From: Hericium rajendrae
Taxonomy: Eukaryota > Basidiomycota > Agaricomycetes > Russulales > Hericiaceae
Reading direction: 5' to 3'
NCBI GenBank assembly: GCA_033439255.1
Contig: CM065881.1
Span: 2,604,001-2,668,000 of the forward strand
DNA: 64,000 nt
Position 1 is the stretch's first letter; the number at the start of each line of letters is the position of its first letter. Of this stretch, positions 29,067-42,448 are shown in pieces. The notes under the pieces are model-generated. The model saw only the letters and a program-made list of their open reading frames with translations. It was not told where the DNA came from and searched no databases. The translations under genes were made by a program, and so were the position numbers.

Positions 29067-30855
29067 TATGGGTTGCTTTGTGTTGTACCCGGACGTTTTA
29101 TGACTCATTTTGAACATACTGCGAGCATGCGGCTGAGGCGCTCCGTCGCAACTTTAAATGCGGTAAATCCTCCGGGCTGGCCCAACCTTACTCGCCCGAC
29201 ACGACACGCGTCTGCATTGGCTCGCTCGGGCGAAGTCCCAAACAAGCTAGTCCATGTACCGAGCGTGAGTCCTATCACCGCACCCCGATATGCCTCGCGC
29301 GGCGCCTTATTGCAGCTTTACACGTTGATCGGCCTATATCAGCCAGAATTTTCGCATGCGGAGCATGCAACGCGTCCGAAGCACGCCGGAGAGAGAAGCG
29401 CCGAACAGGGCAACTCCAAAGTTTGTTTCGTGGCTGCTTCCCAGGCCCTCCCAGGCGTGTTGATGTCACTCGGAGGCCTCTGATCAGGCCTTCTTCTCGT
29501 GGGAGGCAGACTGGGAATAAGCATGCATTGTCCTAAATAGGAAGCGTTGGCCGTTTTCGTGGTGCTCTTCTGGTGTGGGGAAGCCGTCGCGGTACCTTCT
29601 TGCTGCTGAGCATCACAACACGATCGATGAAGGAGGCATGCTGCGGCACACGGACGCTTCTCATCCGATACACCTACACGGTGGAATGACAGGTGGGGCA
29701 GCGGGCGGCCGTGGATTCTATCGTACAATGATCATGAACGCGCCGCCCGAGACCATGGAGCCGTCAACGAGAACGAGGCGTCGCGAAGCCAGAATTTACG
29801 GGGCAATCCCAGTCGGTCTGCAGCACAAGCGGCTGTGGGCATGCTTCATCGGGCTGGATCAACGCTGCGCCGCCCACCGAGCATTTCTGCCTGCCCAGCC
29901 TTCTCTCACAGTCTTGTCTCACACGCTCACTGCCCATGGTGGCCCCGACCTTGCCAAGACCAGAATAGAACATCGCGATATGCCCATGTTCATAGATGCG
30001 ACAGACAATGTCCCCAGGATGGAAGCATCCGCTTATCCATGCTCATGAACGCGACAGATGCGTCCACTGGATGGAAGGCCTGGCCGCGAGGGCATTCTGG
30101 AAGCCTGTGAGTACGTCCGCCGACCGTCGTGAGTGGCGATCCGACTGCGTTCGCACGTCCCGCGAAGATGCATGGAGGTGGACGTGGGTGAAATTCAGGA
30201 AGACACGCTGCACATGCGCTAAGAATAGCGGCGCCTCGCGAGGCAAGGCGGATGGGAGCGGTGGGTAAGGAAACGTGGATCACTCACAGCAACTGTCGTC
30301 TGTGTGAGGTCAGCAGAGGCGATGGTGACCAGAACCCTTGGCCAGCGCGCAACATTAAATTCATCCAGGCATCGCAGGAACGCCGGATGAACGCTGCGGG
30401 ACGCTGGATCTGCGTTGTGCATGAGCGTGCGATAACTTGAAATTCAGGGTCCTGTCTGATGCAGAACGGCATCTTGCTCGTACAGCGAGGATTCAGCCTG
30501 ATCTTAGATACACTTGCTGGCGACAGGACTCCGTACCGAAATCTCCGTGTCGAGAAGAGCCCTTGCAGGTAATCTGAGAATCGGGAAGACATGCGCTGCA
30601 TGCAATGGGATGGAAAAAGCGCCGACATGACATGTGGATCAATATACAAGATCCGGAAAACATCGCTGTAGAGTGGGGTTCGCAATGTGCACAGTTACAG
30701 GCTCGTCGTCGTCGTCGACGCTGTCGAATGTGAACGTTTGAACGAACAATAACTTGAGTGGACTGCATTGCTTATGTAAGGCTTTGCGTGTATTGGTTGC
30801 AGGCGCTGCCCAGACGACTGCAGACGTTCGCAAGACCCCCCAGCAAGGTCGCAAA
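29067..30855. other. Intergenic, epsilon-COP to MKT1
   Basis: Only overlapping short frames on both strands, none with coherent coding character. A segment of about 40 bp (CATGTTCATAGATGCGACAG and its variant) is repeated at about 29985 and 30039. The last few hundred bases should be the MKT1 promoter. Confidence 0.45.
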
Positions 30856-33584
30856 ATGCCCATCAAACATCTCGAAAGTCAGTCCGTCCATTTACCCGCC
30901 CTGAGCGCATCTGACGGCCTGCAGACTACTTGGCAGAGCGCAAGCATCTGCAGACGCTGCCGCTGAGCGCGCTCTCAGACTCGCGGCTCGGCATCGACGC
31001 CGCGTACTACCTGCAGTCGCTCTTCGACAGCCCGCCGTCGCGCGAGCCGCTGCTCGCGGCGACGGGCGGGCTGCCGCTCGCGCTGACGCAGCGCATCGAG
31101 ACGGACCTGCGCGCGCTCGAAAAACTGCACATCAAGCCCGTCTTCGTGTTCCCCGGGCTCGTGCCCAACAAGCGCTGGAAGCACCAGCAGCGCGACATCG
31201 AGCAGAACGAGGCGTGCCGCGACCGCAACCTCGCGTGGAGCAAGTACGAGAGCGGCCAGGAGGACGCCGCGACGCGGCTGTTTGAGGGCCGCAGCGGGAT
31301 CCAGCACTGGGACGTCTGGCGCCCTGTGTTGCGCATATTCCGGAACCGCAATGTCGAGTTCATCGTGGCGCCGTATGTTGCATGGGCGCAGGTGCGTTTC
31401 GCGATGGATCTTTTCTGGAGTGCATGCTAAAGTGTCTGCAGCTCATCTATCTGCAACGCCATCCCAAGTCGTATATCCACGCTATCTACGGGCCGACGGA
31501 TACGCTTCTCTACCCTGGCGTCGACAAGGTTATTACGGCCGTCGACCTGACCTCCGCGGCACCCTCGTTCACGTGCACATCCAAAAAATCGATTCTCAAC
31601 GACCTCGCCGTCAGCGAGGACCAGTTCCTCGACATCGGCATCCTGCTCGGCTTCGACCACTGCCAGCCCTTCCCGCCGACGATGCACGACCAGGCGCTGA
31701 AAGCGACGGTCGACATGGTGAAGTACTACAAATCAGGGCACGCGGCCGTCTCCGCGTTCGTGGACCACCCCGCCGTCAAGTCGATGCAGTACCCGGACCT
31801 GTACGCGCGCACGCGCTCGATGATCAAGTACAGCCTCGTGCTCTCATCCGAGGGCAGCGTGCAGCCGCTCCCGCTCGTGGTGCCGAGCAGCGCGGGGCCG
31901 GGGCACCACGCGCACCACCCGACCGCGGCGGACATCCCGTCGGACCTGCACGAGATCTTCACGCACCGCCTGCCGGACGAGATCTACTTCTACCTCTCGC
32001 GCGGGCTGCTGAACCCGCAGCCGCTCGTGTGGCTCGCGAGCGGGCAGGTCATCGAGCACCCGCCGCTCGACAACGGCGAGACGAACGAGTACCGCCGCTT
32101 CATCAAGGAGGTGATCACCGAGGGCCAGACCGGGCCGCGCGCGACCGCGCTCGCGCTGATCAGCACCGCGCTGTACTCGTTCTGGGCGAACCGCAAGGTG
32201 ACGGGCTTCTTCTGGTTCGAGCATGCGCCGCCTGCGGGCGGTGCGCCGAAGCAGGGCGTCGCGCACAACTCGCCGCAGACGGTGCAGCTCGCGGAGCGCG
32301 TCGCGGGCTGGCACGTGCCGTACGCGATCGTCGAGGAGGAGCTCAGGCGGCAGAACGTGAGTGTGCCAGCCGACCAGTCCGTTACAATCTGATTTGTTCT
32401 GCGCAGTCGTCGACGATTGATTTTGCGCTCTGCCTGGGCGCGACGGCGACCGAAAAGCAGGCGGCGCGGACCAAGGCCAAGGCAGCCCAGGATAAATCAG
32501 GAAAGAACGCGGCAGGGCAGATGGACAAGAAGGACGAGATCGTGGCGAATGTCATCTGGCGATTCCTGGAGCTGCGCGGGTGAGTGCTTTCGCTAGCGCT
32601 GTCAGGCCGGCGTCTGTGGCGCCGCCCTGATTGATGCATTTTCTCGTGTATTTTTTCTGACTGCCTGTGGCGTCGGCAGGTTCCTGCTCAAGACGCACGA
32701 CCACTCGTCGCTCGCGCGGGCGATGCACTCGGCGGTGAGGCAGGCGCGGCTGAATGACAAGTTCCAGGACCCGCTTTATCTGTTCCTGGAGCTCGTCAGG
32801 GCGGGCGTCATGCACGGCAACCTGTGGACGAATCGCGCGTTTAGCGGCGGGCCAAGCTTTGGCACAGGTGCGCCTCCCACGCTGCTATGGCGCTGATGGC
32901 TGCTGATCGGGTACAGACGACGAGAAATCGTGCATGCTGCTGGTGATGCGCACGCTTAGCATCGTGCCGCTGAATTTCAAGGTGCGTATGGAGTCTATAC
33001 GATCGACGGAAACTTAATCTACTGGCGCGCAGCCGGTCCCGTGGTCGGCGCCGCTCTCGCGAGAGCTGCTGGTATTCAACTCGTTTGTGCGGTCGCTGAC
33101 GCGGGCGCTGCGGACACTGCTGGAGGTGACGACGCTGAACATGCTGCTGCGGTCGGACGCGCGGCGGCAGCGAGACGATCTGCTGGACATCACGCTGTCC
33201 CTTCCATTCCAGACGGAAGTGAACACAGGATTCGGGGTGCTGGCAAAGGTGTACCTGGATGCACTGACGCACTTAAATGGGCAGCAGCGGGTGCGGGATC
33301 CAGATGCAGAGGGGTGGCGGAGGCGAAGCAGATGGCACTGGAAATCTGTGAGGAGACGTTCCCTGGGGTAAAGAACCCGCGGCTGGAGGTGGAGCGAGGG
33401 TTCCGATTCTGGGATGTGGTGAGTAGTTCGTGCTTGGGTGGTATACGGGGGCTGACACGGGGGATGGACGTGTTTGCAGGCGCTGACGGCCATGCGGCAA
33501 TTGCACGCAGAGCGGGCGGTGCTGCCAGAGCTGATAGACCAGTTTGAGGCAGCTGAGGCTTGGCTGGGACCGATGCGGCCGTGA
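30856..33584 (+). CDS. MKT1: MKT1-like XPG-domain post-transcriptional regulator
   Basis: Exons: join(30856..30877, 30925..31391, 31442..32356, 32407..32579, 32680..32867, 32917..32981, 33033..33290, 33332..33418, 33480..33584), 759 residues. The N-terminus MPIKHLENYLAERK, LGIDAAYYL and the IKPVFVFPGL block form the XPG-N-like part. YIHAIYGPTDTLLYPGVDKV is the XPG-I-like part with nuclease acidic residues largely absent, as in yeast Mkt1. The Mkt1 C-terminal domain follows and ends at GPMRP. Yeast Mkt1 acts with Pbp1 to control mRNA fate. The 41-nt step between exons 7 and 8 is suspiciously short: keeping it and assuming one extra G in a GGGG run near 33311 also gives a smooth protein of about 773 residues. 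Exons 2-3 are very GC-rich. Confidence 0.88.
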
Positions 33585-33917
33585 GGGGACACGGGATGGG
33601 TGGGAGGCCAAGGATAGTCCGGAGGGGTGGATGGCTGGGAAGTTGTGTAGCTGTCGAGGCATGTGTTGGAGCGGATGATGAATTTCTTGAGAGGCGATAG
33701 CGCCAGGCGAGAAGATGGTTGTGGGAATGCTTGGGCGACCGTCGCCGCGGAAAGTCCGACCGGTGAGAGGGCACGGCATCCGATCCGAATAAGGCAGCCC
33801 AAGGCGCTCGATGCGAATGACCCGGGAGAGTGGCGAGCATCTGCCGATCTGATCTGGTGGTGTAGTGTATTGGTTCAAATAGCCCCCTAGCTGCTCAGAC
33901 ATCCCCCACTCCAAGCC

Positions 33918-34720
33918 ATGTTTCCTGACCACCCCGCCGCAGACCTCATCCACCACAACATCATGTGCGATAACAAGCACGACTCCGCTGTTCCCCAGCA
34001 CCTCTACGTCCGCCAACCCTACGCACTTCAAATCATCCAGCTCGTCGAGTGCACCTCCCCGCCGCCACCCGCCAAGTACTCCCCCTCCATGGTCCCGTCT
34101 TCGTCCTACATGTCCGACTCGAGCAATCGTCTTCGTACGAATCCTCCGATGCCACCCCCGGCGACGACGACGACGAGCCCTGCTCCTCATACTGCTCCTC
34201 CCTTGATGCCGAGCCCTGTTTGCCCGATCTCAGCTACCCTCACGACCCCACCATCGACGACACCTACCGCGTCCGCATGCGCCGCATCCGCGCCTGGCGC
34301 GATGCCACCCTCGCCACGGATGCCACTTCCGGTACGTACGCGCGTGCGCGCCTTCCATCACCCATCACTCATTCGCACGCAGACGCAGCCTCCTCCGCGT
34401 CCCGCAAGCGCAAAGCACCCATTTCCCACTGCACCGCGATCGAAGTTGATGCGGTAAGCGCCCCTCCCACGCCTATTTTCGCCCGCGCCTGCTCATCGAT
34501 GCCCCAGCCGCATGCTGCACGCCCACACAAGGTCGCACGCTCGCCGAGCACCTCCCCGACGCGCTCGCGCCCGCCGTCGCCCGCGCGCTCCCTCAGCGCA
34601 CACTCGTGTCCTGCGTGCGACGCCAGCTTTCCTTCGCCGCAGTCCCTCCGCCAGCATGGTCGCGCGAGCGCAAGCGTTAACGACGCGTGCCGCGTTGCCG
34701 TGGAGTATGGCTTCGAATAA
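33918..34720 (+). CDS. Small basidiomycete protein with incomplete C2H2-like tail
   Basis: Starts MFPDHPAADLIHHN, passes a Ser/Asp-rich stretch (SSYESSDATPGDDDDEP) and the TYRVRMRRIRAWRD helix, and ends with CPACDASF...LRQHG...VEYGFE. That tail has the C-x2-C pair of a zinc finger but only one clear His. I believe it belongs to a small-protein family common in mushrooms, function unknown. Introns 34332-34382 (51 nt) and 34454-34507 (54 nt) are canonical but in frame. The first exon changes frame near 34123 with no usable intron; one extra base there gives 232 residues. This could be an assembly slip or a real break. Confidence 0.6.
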
Positions 34721-37700
34721 CGGCCCCCACACCTTGCATCCGTCTTCTGCCTTTCGTCCTCGCTTCTTCCAGCCGCATCAATTGGCCTCAACGCCTCGCC
34801 CGCCACGCGGTTGCATGGATCCACGCCACCCACCCTGGCAGCGCCGGCGCGTTACTGCCCGCTCGCGAAATCTTCTTGCGCTGCGCTTGCGGCCCTACAT
34901 TATTACATCCCAGCCGCCCTGGCGCGCTGTAAGTAATTATCATACATACCTACACATCATCGCTTGCATACACGCCACCATCACATCGCACCACCGCCCT
35001 TGTTTCCCTGCCCGCTCATCATGATCCCCCACACGCGCGGCGCCATCATCGATTCGGTTCATACACTACGTGCTCGCTACAGTATTATTACATATTTATC
35101 ACCTAATGCATCGTTTCTGAACCAGCCTGGTGTGCGTGACTGCCCCACTGACGCGTCGCACTCCACGTCGCGCGGATCCGCCTAAGCCGGCACCGTGGAC
35201 ACTGCGAGATGCGGCCCCGGCGCGCAGCAGTGTGAGGAGCGCAGCGCCGGGCGTACCGGGTGTGGGAACGCATCACATCGCGTCCGATCGCCAGTGGAGA
35301 TATTTCCCGGTGGGACGCGCTGGCGCGGGGTCGAATGTATGGGTGGGAGCGGACGTCCGGCGGCGGGCGTCGGGGCGTGCTCCGCGCGCGCTGGTTTGCG
35401 CTCGTTCTCGCGCGTCGGGTCGAGGCGGTGGACGTCTGCCTCGGGCCCGATGCAGGATACCACAGCTCGCAAACACAATTTGTAGATGTGCAGATCACAA
35501 TCACTGCGCATGCCGTCGCATCGCACCCTGTACCAATTTCAACGCCAACATTCCATGCCTGGCTCCAGTTCAGTCCAGCGATCAGCGTGAATTCTGTCTC
35601 AGGTTCGGGATATCACAGCTGGCACACATGATTTGTATGTAGATGTGCGGATCACAAGCACTGTGCACACCGCCGCATCGCGCCCTCGCACCAATTAATT
35701 CCAACGCCAACATTCCGCGCCTGGCTCCAGTCCGGTCCAGCGATCAGCGTGCACTGTCTCAGGTTCGGGATATCACAGCTAGCACACACAATTTGTACTA
35801 TAGATGCGCAGATCACAAGCACTGCGCACGCCGCCGCATCGCGCCCTCGTACCAATTCAACGCCAACATTCCACGCCTGGCTCCAGTCCAGTCCAGCGAT
35901 CAGCATGCACGGCGCTGCACTCGCACGATCACCCAGGCTCACGCCCCACCCAGCCGGTGCATGCAGCGCATCGATAGCACGGCGCACCGCATGCCCACCG
36001 CCGCTCTAAATAAAACACAGAACACAGAACAGCGGATCCGCCATTCCCACCGCGCTGCCACGATCTTCGCACCGTGCGCCCTGGTGCACTCGAGGCGGCT
36101 CGAGGCGGCGCGGCCGGAATGCGCGTCGGGTCCGAGATCGCATCGGGCTGCAGCCGCCGGAGCCGGGCGCTGCCTTCGCGCGTTCGAGCGCTGCATGGAG
36201 ACTCGGTGGGAACGAAACGCGGAGGCGCAGCTTTCGGGCTGCACGGATGGGATTTGATGTCGTGGGAGTTCGCGGATTATCATATTAGTTGCGGAGGCGG
36301 TGGGAATTGCGATGGCAGCCAAGCGGCCGCGCGCGAGATGGTGTCAAGGATGAATTTTATTAAACGTACGAAATGGTAAATGGATGTGGTCGATCTCGAG
36401 GCCGTGCCGTCGTCCAGCCTGCTGGAGCGATCAGCGGTCTCGGCATGGCGTGGGACAGCTCAACGCGTTGCACGCAACCCTGCGTCTGTGTGCACGATGG
36501 ACTGCATTCATGCGCGGGAGTAGGCGTTGCGTGGGTATCGGAGGCCCATGCAGAGCGTCGCCGGCAGGGTTTTTCATGAAACGCGGAGGGTGCTTACGGG
36601 ATAACGTTAACACGCTGTGGGCTCGATGGATACCGCGACGTAGGTGCGTTGCGCAGGAGTCGGGACCGTGTACGAAAACGCTTGATGGCACGGTTCGACG
36701 AGACGAGATAGCAGTCCGTGCAGCCTGCCGATCCAGACGCACTGGCGACGTGGAAGATGAAATGAGCAGTCATCGCGCCGGAACATGTCCCAACTCGACA
36801 CGGGGACTTCGAAAGAGCGCGGGCGAGATGATGCCCCGCCATCGGGAACGAGCTCGCGTGCAGATTGGCTGGCGATCCATGAATGCTCGCATTGGCTCGC
36901 GGACGGGAGTCCAATCGGGCACACATCGGGCCCAGGCTTCTCCCGCGCCTCCGTGCCAGTGCCAGCCGCCCGCACGGACGCCTGTCAATGTCAGTCCGCG
37001 CGACAGAACACTGACAGACAGCCCCCGTCCGCTGCGCTCGTGGGTTCGCGGGCCTGACAGAATGGAGCGTGTCACGACGCGGGCGCTCGCGCATCCGCCC
37101 TCGTCGGCGCGTGCCCACGTTCTCGCAATCAGCTGTGTGGGCCAAACTGAGGGCCCGAGCCTGCGGGTCTCAGGATCGCCCACGGGCGCCAGCCCCGGTC
37201 AACAGCCTCGATGCGCATCAGCTGCAGGATCCAGGCGCGTGGGCGCGCATGTCAGCGCGCCTGCGTAACACAATCCAATATCTGCGTGATGGGCGCGCGG
37301 TGGGAACCTGGCGGGCTGGCGCCCACCGCCGTTTCCATTGGCTGCAGCGTTTTTGCCGATAGCGCATCAGCTGTTGCGTGCGCGCTCGAGAGCGTGGCGA
37401 CTTGAATCAAGAAACAGGTGCAGTCGTTGTGGGCCGGTGGGCGTGGGAGGACGGGGATGACGACCCAGGGGAGGCGATCAGTGGCTTGATGGTGGCAGAG
37501 ACAGAACTGGGAAGCGAGGCTCGGCGCTGCCTGTTGCTTTCAGGCTGAAGAGCTTGCTGGCCGTCCGACGTGGTCGCAAAATCTAATGAACGCGCATTTG
37601 GCTAGAAGGTTCTCAAGGAGACCGCTGAACGCCAGCTTGCATTTGGGGCTTAGTCGGGCGCATATGGTAAGTCAAGCTGCCGTGTGTAGGACGCACTTTG

Positions 37701-40700
37701 TCAGAACTGAAGTGACGGCGATATGGGTCTCGAAACTCTTACCATTATTGCCCACGCCACGCCATCCCCGTTCAGAGAGCGAATCATAATCATTCTTGTG
37801 AACACTAGGCGGCCGAACAAAGGAGAGCCAGGACGGCCCAGAGTCGCTGATCCCCGTCTTCCTTGAACCTCGTGTCCATTTCAACTGCAGAGGTGAAGTC
37901 CAAAAACGATCCAATGTTCCTGGAGATCCAGACGTTCAAACCTTGCAGCCAAGCGTGAGGACCTGCCTTCGACATTTGAAATGCAGCGATTCTGCACAGA
38001 ACAACTTCTGAAAAGCAAGACGGCCACGATTTTATTCGAGCAGATGCGGACCCGTCAGTCATGTCATGTGGTTCAGCATCGAGATGGATCGTACGTACTC
38101 ACTCTTTCGAAATTGAGCATCTCTATCCCCACAGATCTCTTGGCCACATTGGCGCGCGCAGCTGCGGGGCTGATCTCGCAAATACGAGCGCAGTTGCCAT
38201 ACTCTCCAGTAGCGGGGGACATCGATGACATATCGAGCAAGAATGCGAAGGGCCATTCGAAGCCCCGTGACAGAACGGCGACAAGAGCCGATCTGGCTTC
38301 GTCGAGATATCCGATCCGCCGTATTCCACGGCCAGCGACTCGATATGGCGCCTCATCATCGCGCGCGAGGGTTTGATGATCTTGCGATGCTCCCAGGCGT
38401 GCGCAGTATGCTGCTCGTCATAGGCCCCGGTGAGCGACGTTACCCCACACAGCACCGCGATTTCGCCGATGGGCGTGCATAGCGTGTTGGCTGATAGAAG
38501 CAGCAGTGGGAATCGGGAGCGCGCCGTGTGGCTGGATGATGACCGGGACGAAGATGTGGCACTGATCGGTGAGAACGACGGCGGTGCAGCTGTCCTCGGA
38601 TATCGGATCGGGATGCATCGTGCACTTGTGCTCTAATCGTGTACGCGATGCCATCAGTGGCAGAGCTGTGGATAGCGGTGGATGCAAAATGCACACACCA
38701 CATGCATGAGAACGTGCTGTCTGACAGTGTGAAGACTTGAGCTGCTAGTCACAGGCCGATCTATTCGTAGGAGCGGACGCGTACAATGCTTGAGAAGAAC
38801 GATAGATCAAGGCGCCTGCGGGGAAGACATGTCGGCAGGGAAGCACAGTCGCAGGTAGCAACAGGGAGTGAAGTAGCCGGAAGCCGAGACATCAGACAGG
38901 ATCGGGAGATGGGCTAGGATGGGCACAAAGAAAATAACATTCGCCGCAACAACAGCGAGATACCCACGACGACCAAGGAGTCTTACCCAGGATAACGGTG
39001 TGAAGCCTGGGATACTTAGGCGCCTGGCCATTGCGGGCTGCGTCACTACAAAATACCTGGGAAATAACGAGCCCGGATAGGTGTCCTTGTACTCGAACTG
39101 ACTCCTTGTCGCAGCAGCGCCACTGTTTTGATCCGTTAAGATTCCGATGCTTGAGAACCTCGTTGACGGTGGACCAGAATCCTCTCGCTAGAGAAGGTGC
39201 TGGATGCGACATGCGATGGGTGCGTGAGAGGCGGGATGCAACTGCGGTCCAAAAGCTGTAAACAATGCTATGAATACCGCCCACGCTGCCCGATCGCGCC
39301 CATAGTCTTCGTCCGGGCGCCAACGCAGTCGTGAGCACTTCCACGCACTGACATGCGCCGGGCCAAGGTGAAAAAAGTTGGCAGGACCTTCATGCGCGGA
39401 GCATTTCCGCCTGATGCCCGAAGGCGCCTCCGGTGTCAAAGGAACACTCACAAAAATTGCTTTGTGCTATTTGACAGACGAAGATATCCCGCCTGCGGAG
39501 CCTATCATCATCCATGGTAGGCACAATGGTCACTTGCTCGATCAGGTGTTTGCAGCAACCACTTGGAACAATAACGGATGCCACGGTCGACGGTGAGCGC
39601 GCAAAAGGGCACGACGGACGCCACCGATCTTCACGGGGGACAGATGGCTCGGCCACAGTAGATGGGACCATGGCGGCCAAATTGAATGTGAGACAAAGGG
39701 TGGCCCATTGTATCATGTTATGCATGTGTGGTACTCTTGACGCTTGCCATGACGATGTGGTGAATCAGAATCTGAGATGCATTGGAGGACATGAGAAATG
39801 AACATTTGGTGAGAAGAGGATCCTAAGCCCAACACCGCGGCAGCGGTAGAGACCTCTAACAGGTATGGATGAGGGGCAAAGAACGCAGAAATGGCGATAT
39901 GAGGTTGATTGGCTCGAAGCGGAAGACAGAATACTTATCGCTGTGTAAAACCTCGGACGGACGTGCGGAGATACGTAGGAGAGCAAGGAGGAATCTCGGA
40001 CTTCAGAAAGTATCGTGGAATCCTAGCTCAATGAAGCTGGGCAGGGGGATGCAAGACCATCTTGACATCGTTTAGAAGGTAAGAGCACATCGTTTGGAAA
40101 GTCTGTGGAGCGATGCGCAAGCAAGGTGGCATACCACAACTCTGACTCATTCGTGCGAGCATCGCGAGACAATTGTAAGGAATTCCTTGACGGGGCCTTG
40201 AACTTTGTTCAACTTATGCCATTTTGGACTTGAGGAACAAAGCATCGTCATGGCAGGTGGAACGACACGGCGATCATGTGCGATCTTGGCAACTGTCCCA
40301 ACTGACAGGATGAGGCCGAACACACTCGGGTGAGTCGGACGAGCATGGGCACGGTTGTTACTTGATGCAGGTGAAAAGGCGACGACGCTTGCCGGAAGAA
40401 CAGACACGGGACCACGACCATCCGGTGCGGACGGCAGTCATGTCTAAACATAGGGAATATAGGCCCAGCACCGGCCCGCCGCAAGATTGTAAGAAAAGGG
40501 ACTGGGTGAAGGACGATCTAAAGCAGACATATGTGATCCTCATGGCGGCCGTCCGCTAACACGAACGAAACAGTCTCTCAATGATAAACCAAACTGCAGA
40601 ATTGGAGGAAAGTCCTACCCAGTATGTCTGAAATAGCAATCACTACCTGCCGCTTCCGAGCTATTTAAGGAAACTGAAGCGTCCCGTCATTCAGAAGGGC

Positions 40701-41334
40701 CTCGGGAATGACTCGGGGCCCGGATGAGTTCTAGTTTAGAAAGACGTCCGTCCCAGAATACGACAAACTTCAGCCAGTGACGGAACTGATGAAGCCGTCA
40801 TACACCTAGGGCTACGTCCCTTCCAGCCTGGTGAGATAACGCATATCATCTGGAGAACTTACTCACAGCAATAACACCGACTTTGACGATGAGGTTACCA
40901 GCACGTCGTCACCGACACCACGATCGATGATTTCGACGAAGACCTGAATATAGCCAATCCTAGATTGATGAGAAAGGAAGCCTGGAGGGTTTCCTAGGCC
41001 ACTGGTCATAGGATCATTCCGTGTCGTGATTGAATTTCTTCAAGAACAGTTTCGCGAGAGGTGGCAAGGGTTTCAGCAGAGTTGCAGAGCTTCGTAAAGA
41101 CGACGAACTTGGTGGGAGGGGATACGCTGGGATACGGGGACTCGAGGTCGTCATAGTTTGAGATCAAGCCGTACCGGGACTTTTGACGCGCGTCACGTCG
41201 CGTTGAAGCGCTACTGCTTTCATCGATGATCTACAGCTTGCAGATGCCAAAATCTGGTAGATTTGCAGACTGATTCAGATCGGCTTTTGTTCTGGCTATC
41301 TGGCTTATCTCCACACCTTCTCGTCCCTTCACAA
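34721..41334. other. Gene-poor region of about 6.6 kb
   Basis: 34.7-37.4 kb is GC-rich, with many overlapping frames in all directions that look like chance. It includes the triple tandem repeat at 35451-35915. 37.4-40.6 kb has only scraps. Minus-strand runs near 37805-38060, 38120-38455 and 38810-39050 (hydrophobic, LAVVAANVIFFVPILAHLPI) may be remains of a membrane protein but show no continuous structure. 40.6-41.3 kb is intergenic and leads to CDC8. Confidence 0.5.
35451..35915. repeat. Tandem repeat, unit of about 155 bp, three copies
   Basis: CACAGCT followed by GC-rich and CA-rich text recurs at 35461, 35614 and 35774 (spacings 153 and 160). Each unit also contains GCAGATCACAAGCACTGCGC-like and CAACGCCAACATTCC sequence, CTGGCTCCAGTC and CAGCGATCAGC. 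Copies differ by a few percent to about 10 percent and by small indels. No coding role is evident. Confidence 0.88.
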
Positions 41335-42132
41335 ATGTCCGACTCAAAGAGGAGAGGGGCCTTCATCGTGATTGAAGGCCTAGATAGGTCCGGCAAAAGC
41401 ACTCAAGCAGCCAAACTCTGCGAACGGTTGGAGCATGAAGGCATCCCGGTCAAGCTCCAGAAGTTCCCTGGTACGTGCTTGTCACTTGCTCACACGAAGT
41501 CGACTTACTTTGCGAGCGTACCAGACCGCGCAACGACGATAGGAAAGATGATAGATTCATATCTGCGCTCCGAGTCGGAGCTAGATGACCACACCATCCA
41601 TTTGCTCTTCTCAGCGAATCGCTGGGAGCTTGCGTAGGTTGCAGTGGGCGGCATCGCCTATTTCCATTGGTCTGATAGTCTTATTGGCGATTTTAGAAAG
41701 TCTCTCGAAGAGACGTTGAACGCGGGAACCATGGTTCTATGCGATCGCTACGCGTTCTCTGGGATCGCGTTTTCGGCATCTAAAGGGCTGTCTTACGAAT
41801 GGTGTCGCGCACCAGACGTGTCTCTCCCTGCGCCAGACCTCACGCTCTTTCTTGACATCACGCCAGAGAAGGCGAAGGAACGGGGTGGCTATGGCGAAGA
41901 GCGGTACGAGAAAGAAGAGACGCAGCGCAGGGTAAGGCAGGTTTTCGCACGCATGGGCGAGGAAATGACGAGCGGACGCCATGAATCATCTCATGGACAG
42001 TGGATTACCGTCGATGCAGGACGCGGTGTTGATATCGTAGCAGAAGGCATATGGACGCACGTTAGACCTCTTGCATCGGGTGTATCTGGGTCTCTGGATA
42101 GGTTGTGGTCGGACCATCTGAATCATCCATGA
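41335..42132 (+). CDS. CDC8: Thymidylate kinase
   Basis: Three exons: join(41335..41470, 41525..41633, 41697..42132), 226 residues. The P-loop is EGLDRSGKST, the class I (yeast/human) form with Arg in the loop. FPDRATTIGKMI and the ANRWELA helix bind dTMP, CDRYAFSGIAFSASKG is the DR(Y/H) motif, and RYEKEETQRRV fits the lid/adenine-binding region. The enzyme phosphorylates dTMP to dTDP with ATP, an essential step of dTTP supply for DNA replication. The introns are 54 and 63 nt. The start was chosen at MSDSKRRGAFIVIEG, which gives the usual short N-terminal tail. Confidence 0.93.
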
Positions 42133-42448
42133 AAGTCAATCCGTAGATTAGATGTATTCAATCTGTAGAATAGCATACAACGCTTCGGTTCACCAAAACA
42201 ATCGTGAAGGGACGCAACTAAGTTTAAAAAGCAAACAGGATATCAGGATAGAGTTGAGGTGAAAAACGTGAATAAGGAGTGTGTGGTGTTCAAGGACCCT
42301 TGACAGAGCCCGAAACAATCAAGTGATAGGACACCAAGGAAGTAAATCGTTGAAGATGTATCATGAAACGAATCTATGGGTCCAAACAAAAGTAGCTCCT
42401 TTGAAGATGTCTTCGGTGAATGAATGATAGCGAGCCCGGGTGCCTGCA

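Noticed and set aside
31282-32583. 433-codon plus-strand frame overlapping MKT1
   Set aside because: It is a shadow of the GC-rich MKT1 exons; its Arg/Ala/Gly-rich text has no domain, while the MKT1 frame matches its family throughout.
36384-37268. 294-codon open frame
   Set aside because: It is Arg/Ser/Pro-rich with several equally open frames around it and no recognisable motif. Judged chance.
38807-39046. A membrane-protein gene on the minus strand
   Set aside because: Only one hydrophobic run and scattered frames; no continuous exon structure could be built. At best a scrap.
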